From Xenopus tropicalis (taxonomy: Eukaryota; Chordata; Amphibia; Anura; Pipidae), in NCBI RefSeq assembly GCF_000004195.4, contig NC_030678.2, forward strand, positions 83,054,904 to 83,118,903: a stretch of 64,000 nt of DNA. The letters are read 5' to 3'. The translations under genes and the position numbers were made by a program. Numbering within the stretch: position 1 is the stretch's first letter; every line of letters starts with the position of its first letter. Positions 59,666 to 64,000 of this stretch are shown piece after piece. The notes below the pieces were generated by a model that worked only from the letters and a program-made list of their open reading frames with translations, did no database searches and was not told the DNA's origin.

Positions 59666-59788
59666 TCAGAGCGCCTGCTTCAAGCTCCAGCACAAATGGC
59701 CTTTGACATATGCCTCAACCTGCTGATTCAGTGCAGTTCTTTCTCTGTATTCCCATCTTACTTAAAGCTTGAGTATATCAACCCCATG
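59666..59788 (+). CDS. laptm5: laptm5-like coding exon D (TM4)
   Basis: 123 bp, 41 codons, phase 0 at both ends. Acceptor 'ctgtattacag'; consensus donor ATG/GTAAGT. The preceding intron is only 77 bp. Encodes SERLLQAPAQMAFDICLNLL then IQCSSFSVFPSYLKLEYINPM. It corresponds to the LAPTM5 stretch containing MTLQLLDFCLS and VPTYLNFKSMN, with shared spacing of the cysteines and the PxYL motif. Confidence 0.8.
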
Positions 59789-60309
59789 GTAAGTAGAGGT
59801 CAATAACTTCCTTTGATGCTGTGTTTACAGACCTATCATACTGTCACTTTCGAGGTTACCCTTAAAAGCAGCATAATTTGTGATTCTGGTGGCTGTAGAT
59901 TGGGAGCACTGATCCACAGCAAGTATTAAGCCTGTGATTTATTTCAGAATGCACTCTCTCAGCATTACTGAAACAGTCTTACTGTGCATAATGCTAATGT
60001 TATTGTCTATGCAGAAAAAAAAAATCAGCTGGAATGTTGAAAGAGTAATATTCCGTTTGTTAAGGTTCGGAGGTTCGGATCCCCTCTATAAAATACAGCT
60101 AGCAAGTTTAGTATTCATAACATTGCCATTGTCTCAAGTCTGTTTTGGATTGAATGGTAAAGTAACAACGATGCAATCTGCCATACTGGTTGTTTTAATG
60201 ATATCTCATTCACAAACTCACATAAAATGTGTGCTTACATGAAGTATATGTAACTAGCCCTTCAGGAAAGGCATATAAACATACATATTTCAATATCTAC
60301 TATTGGTCA

Positions 60310-60740
60310 GTATAGTTTTATTGCCCTTTAAGCAGTGAAGATCTAAACTGTACATGTTCTATGCTGCTGTCAGTTACTGAGCTAAGGGACAGACTCATAA
60401 TATATTACATAGTACATAGAGAATGTAAATGTCACAATATAAGGCTGATAAGTAATTAAAATAGATAATTATTACATGGCAACTCTGAAACCAGTGCAAC
60501 TAGCGTCAGAATTTAATATTCATCTTATATGATAGGCAAACTTCATTTTTTGCTTGATAATTTGCTACAACCCCTAAACTTAGCTTCTCAACAGCTGCTC
60601 AGAGCGCACTGAGCATGTGTGTGTCACTGACACTTCTAACAAAATTCAAGATGGGGAGCTCCTGTGACGATTGTAAAGGCCTGGATCATTGCTGCTATAG
60701 AGATGCTGAACCTTTAGGCTGGTGCATTAGCACACTGATT
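60310..60740. repeat. dispersed Xenopus-type repeat in the intron between exons D and E
   Basis: Includes 'ctcaacagctgctcagagcg', 'tctaacaaaattcaagatgg', 'ggagctcctgtgacgattgt' and 'ggcctggatcattgctgcta', which I recognise as a common amphibian interspersed repeat. Boundaries and class are uncertain. Confidence 0.4.
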
Positions 60741-61239
60741 TTTTTGCTGCCATTTTGCAGTTTATGAGAAAACTGAAACATAACATGTTTAATATAGACT
60801 TCCTTTACAACTGATACAGGCACTAAGCATGTTTCAATAGAGCACCAAGGGCTGTTAAACAAGCCCATACACAGGGTACTGTACCAGTGGTGGGTACAAA
60901 CTCTGCCCTATGCTTTATGCTTGTATAAGCAACAGTGAGCAGCTCAAACAGCTGCAAGTTACCTAGTAAGCACATGGTTCCTTTTGACGAGAATCATCTG
61001 GTGTTCCTGTCTTAACATTTTGGAATGATGTTCAAGGTTGAGTTGTGCCTGGGGACACATCCTGCCCACACCCTGCCCATTTAGCTATCAGCAATGGCAG
61101 GTGCTGCCAACACAAATGGGCAACTTTGTGCCACATTCGGCCTATTCATATTACGCACACATCTCAGGAGAGCAAGTACAAAGTTAAAAAACAGATGGTG
61201 CTAATGAAGCCCAATAATGATCCATGTTTGTTTTTTTAG

Positions 61240-61332
61240 AATGATTTTCCTAAGAAAAATATGTCTTCCAAGAAATACGTCCTGGACCTGGTTCTCTTTA
61301 ACATCATGTACATTTCTGTTCTCATTTTAAAG
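61240..61332 (+). CDS. laptm5: laptm5-like coding exon E (luminal loop, start of TM5)
   Basis: 93 bp, 31 codons, phase 0 at both ends. Acceptor 'tgtttttttag' with a strong pyrimidine tract; donor AAG/GTAAAT. Encodes NDFPKKNMSSKKYVLDLVLF then NIMYISVLILK. The end matches the family's ITVLIFK. NMS is a second potential N-glycosylation site. Confidence 0.78.
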
Positions 61333-61811
61333 GTAAATTGTCTACCCATTAACTCCTATGCACATGCATCCACGTTTTCTGGGGAAATTAGACCCTCAGC
61401 ATGATTTTCAGCCTAATAACATTTTTAGGAGCAAAATCATCAGCATGCGTTTTAGGAGAAGCTGCAATTTTCTGTTCAACGGAAGGCATGTTTAAAGCTG
61501 ATCTTCTCTCCATTTAAATATATAGCGTTTCCATTATTAGTCAACACAAAATCAAGGAGAAAGCAATGTCAACTGATTATACAACATGTTGCAAGCAATT
61601 TTCTCACAAAGAGGTTAAATGAATAGCTTGAATATCACTGCGTGTATCCTCCTAGCTACCTTCGCTGTGGATGATTTGAAAAGCAAATGTACTGCTCCAT
61701 TAGCAGGGAATAAGCACAACACTGCATTTTAGTAGAAGGAAACTAATTTTGGACAAAGACTCTTCACATTGTTAGATTTTAAAAAAATTATATGGATTGA
61801 ACTCTTTCTTT

Positions 61812-61836
61812 TGTGTGTGTGTGTGTGTGTGTGTGT
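61812..61836. repeat. (GT)n microsatellite
   Basis: About 12 GT units in the intron between exons E and F. Confidence 0.9.
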
Positions 61837-63037
61837 TGCAGAACACTCCACCAATAAATATTTATATAAATATATAGAAAAATAGGTGTTGATTGGCACT
61901 GGTTGGGTATATCTAGAATGACAAAAACTGTCTACTACTTCCATAAACACTTGTAGAATATACTTGCAGGGCTAGAACCTATCATGACTGACTAATAGGT
62001 TAGTTGATATTTTCACAGCAATAGCACATTTCACAAAAATATTTTTCTTTGCTCCATGTTGTGTCCTGAGATTGAAGCATGATATTTCTCAAAGAGAAGG
62101 TTCCTTTTGAAACAGTATTAATAGTGCAGACCAGCCACTGGATTTTATTGAAAGAAGACTTGTTTGTGTGTTTGGGTCTCAGCACCTTCAGACTTGTTTA
62201 TATGGAAAGTAACACAAAGTCCTTTCTACACATGTCATTGTGTCATCCTACTGTGGAGATGACAGAAGCCATGTACCAAAGCAGACTTTTATCACTGCTT
62301 CGTTCTGCAATAGAAGTGGCAAATACTGTGTATCATAAGTCTTTTCTGTCTGCTTTGCTTTGGCCTGATTCAGTGGCAGTGACAGCTTACATGGAGAAAA
62401 TATGTATTTGAAAACATGATTTTGATTTCAAAATTCTTTCAAAGCATTTCTTTTCCTTAGCTGTTTATCAGACTGTCTCATTTTGCTATTTAATAGCACA
62501 TCAATATCAGGAAGAAGCAATGCAAGAACAAGGGAACTAATACCCTTATATCCTACAGAGCATTATGGTAAACATACACATACTGAACAAGCCCCAGTCA
62601 GATATTGATCAGGGAGGCCATAGTTTTGGGTCAATGCATGGGCCAACTAGCTTGCAACTTGGTCCAGAGTGTCTGTGTATTTGCCCTTGTATGGGTCCTG
62701 TGTACCAGCATAGGTGTAAGATTCCACTAAGGCTTTAATTGAGATCTGGGGCCTTTGGCTCTGCATGTCTAGTTGTTGATTACAGGCCATACCCCCCATT
62801 ATTCTCTGAATCCTGGCCCTATTTTTTCCTTTGTTCTGTGAAATGATATCTACTTATTTTTTTAAAATAATGTTTGACTTCCCAGTGTGTATTTTCCTGT
62901 ATTTTAAAATTGTACAAAAAAAAAATTAAGTTATACATACATACAAGGTGCCCCTTTTTAATCCATTTGTTGTATCTGTGTGATTTGGAAACAAAAAATA
63001 TTTTATTACCAGCCTCTCCTAATTCATACTTCTGAAT

Positions 63038-63121
63038 TTTCATATGCATTATATGCATTATATATGCATTATTATATGCAGTATATATGCATTATTATAT
63101 GCATTATATTTCATATGCATT
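63038..63121. repeat. ATATGCATT tandem repeat
   Basis: Repeated TATGCATTATA-type units (about eight copies of ATGCAT or a close variant), intronic, just upstream of exon F. Confidence 0.8.
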
Positions 63122-63382
63122 GTAAGCTATGCTTTTCTCAATGAATTGCATCTGGCCCATTGCTGGCTAAAGGGCATTGTTTTTTTTTTGTTTTTTTATG
63201 TACGGGCCGACCAGCTTAATTCAGTCTGTAGAGGGTTATTAGCAGCTAGTATCTACCTATGTATGGACATCTTAAAAGACATGTAAAACATCTTGTTTGC
63301 TTTTAAAGCTCCATAAATGCTCAGCATAATATCCCTTAAGTTGCTTGTATGCAATTTGTAATAGCTTTGCTTCTGCCTCTAG

Positions 63383-63481
63383 GCAATTTTTATTTCACAC
63401 ATATGGAGAGTCTTTGTATCCCTTCATCATAAAAAATCTTCCAAAGATGAAGATGCTCAAAAGCAGCAGGAAATCTCAAAG
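63383..63481 (+). CDS. laptm5: laptm5-like coding exon F (end of TM5, start of cytosolic tail)
   Basis: 99 bp, 33 codons, phase 0 at both ends. Acceptor 'ttctgcctctag'; donor AAG/GTGAGA. Encodes AIFISHIWRVFVSLHHKKSS followed by KDEDAQKQQEISK. Corresponds to LAPTM5's VYMFKCVWRCYR and the charged start of its cytosolic tail; the family WRxx motif is kept, but the first cysteine is serine here. No further exon carrying a PSYEEAL-type PY motif is visible before position 64000. Confidence 0.75.
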
Positions 63482-64000
63482 GTGAGAAAGTTAAAATGTT
63501 GTCTAATGAACTGTAAGAATCTGTCTGGGATCAGGAGGACTATATTCATATCATTTCTTTTGTTAGCACATCATTCTGAAACGGCTGAACACTTCAGCGG
63601 TTACCTACGTCAGAGCCTGTTTTGTCTTCCCAGCCTCTGTCTGCTGGGTACACCTGTGTTCCAGAACACAAAAATCTACAGCTAAAATGCAAGATGTTTT
63701 CATAACATTACAAAATCTATATTCAATACGAAGAGTGCACTACACGAGGTTCTTTTATAAAGAAATGGCAGCACTGAAAACCACTATAGGGCTGTGCCTC
63801 TATATTTCTTGACATGCTACTTAATCCCATTCTTAGCAGACAAATCTAAAAAAATTGACCAATTTTTCCTGAAGGGTTTTGGAAACTCTATTTTCAGGGT
63901 CTATATTCAACTTAATATAAAATGCTGCAACTTGGGGGGGAGTGGGACTTAGCACTACCTAAGAAGAGCTAAGAAGGTTCAGCTGCTGTTAAAGTACAAC

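Larger units (their letters stand above)
55578..63481 (+). other. laptm5: laptm5-like gene, partial (six internal coding exons)
   Basis: Span of six exons that join without a break in frame into 603 coding bases (201 residues). The product reads as a multi-pass lysosomal/late-endosomal membrane protein of the LAPTM family, closest by eye to LAPTM5, a haematopoietic sorting adaptor that recruits NEDD4-type ubiquitin ligases through C-terminal PY motifs. Hydrophobic segments fall in the order expected for five transmembrane helices: end of TM1 (exon 55578), TM2 (58899), TM3 (59451), TM4 (59666), TM5 (61240 into 63383). Intron sizes are 3248, 475, 77, 1451 and 2050 bp. The first (N-terminal) and last (PY-bearing tail) coding exons are outside what I can identify. 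LAPTM4 paralogues are less likely because IPFLALQFLDL and CSVYIEQPSF echo LAPTM5's PFLSLQ...SYIELP. Confidence 0.75.

Noticed and set aside
59934..60242. 102-aa open frame between exons D and E
   Set aside because: Would break the clean phase-0 join of D to E; composition looks like intronic sequence.
62079..62411. 110-aa open frame in the last visible laptm5-like intron
   Set aside because: Lies between well-phased exons E and F; no acceptor/donor pair keeps frame with the gene and no family is recognised.

Overview
The window is vertebrate nuclear DNA. The repeat families point to an amphibian of the Xenopus type: AT-rich, gene-poor sequence with many miniature inverted-repeat elements (TTAA-, TA-, 3-bp- and 8-bp-duplication types), a Tc1-like element with long inverted repeats, a 5'-truncated LINE, and (TA)n microsatellites. 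No bacterial-type operon, CRISPR array, rRNA or tRNA gene is visible. The exact species cannot be read from the sequence alone.

The only host gene I can support lies at the right-hand end on the + strand: six consecutive coding exons (55578-55650, 58899-58975, 59451-59588, 59666-59788, 61240-61332, 63383-63481). They splice in one continuous frame into about 201 residues of a multi-pass membrane protein resembling LAPTM5 (lysosomal protein transmembrane 5). The N-terminal exon must lie upstream, and I could not find it. The C-terminal exon, where PY motifs would be expected, lies beyond the window end.

Positions 1-55577 are intergenic and/or first-intron sequence. They are studded with mobile elements, several of them nested: a hAT-like element with palindromic tandem repeats inside an older element (about 5440-6236); a 529-bp insertion with a 14-bp target duplication and a 251-bp palindrome (6238-6766); two small hAT-like MITEs with 8-bp duplications (10940-11185, 12342-12488); a three-level foldback structure (12610-13248); a 1593-bp Tc1-like transposon with 212-bp inverted repeats and a broken transposase (14199-15791); a TA-flanked MITE inserted into another copy of itself (19105-19743); two copies of a foldback MITE with 3-bp duplications (23913-24477 and, inside the gene, 57481-57972); TTAA-type elements at 27219-28021, 28623-29128 and 31296-31668, the first interrupted by a truncated LINE with a 17-bp duplication; a palindromic element between two (TA)n tracts (37047-37426); and a 1.8-kb element built of about eleven degenerate repeats, many carrying a CCAAT box and a GC/CACCC box (44773-46571).

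Between the repeats lie several unique, complex, homeodomain/SOX/POU-site-like stretches (3050-3800, 9480-9720, 17400-17960, 21440-21800, 22340-22960, 43000-43640). These are candidates for conserved non-coding regulatory DNA, but that is only a guess without alignment. The most unusual signal is the pair of palindromic elements (6251-6501 and 37080-37317) whose arms each hold a degenerate hammerhead-ribozyme-like core, which suggests decayed Penelope-like retroelement termini.
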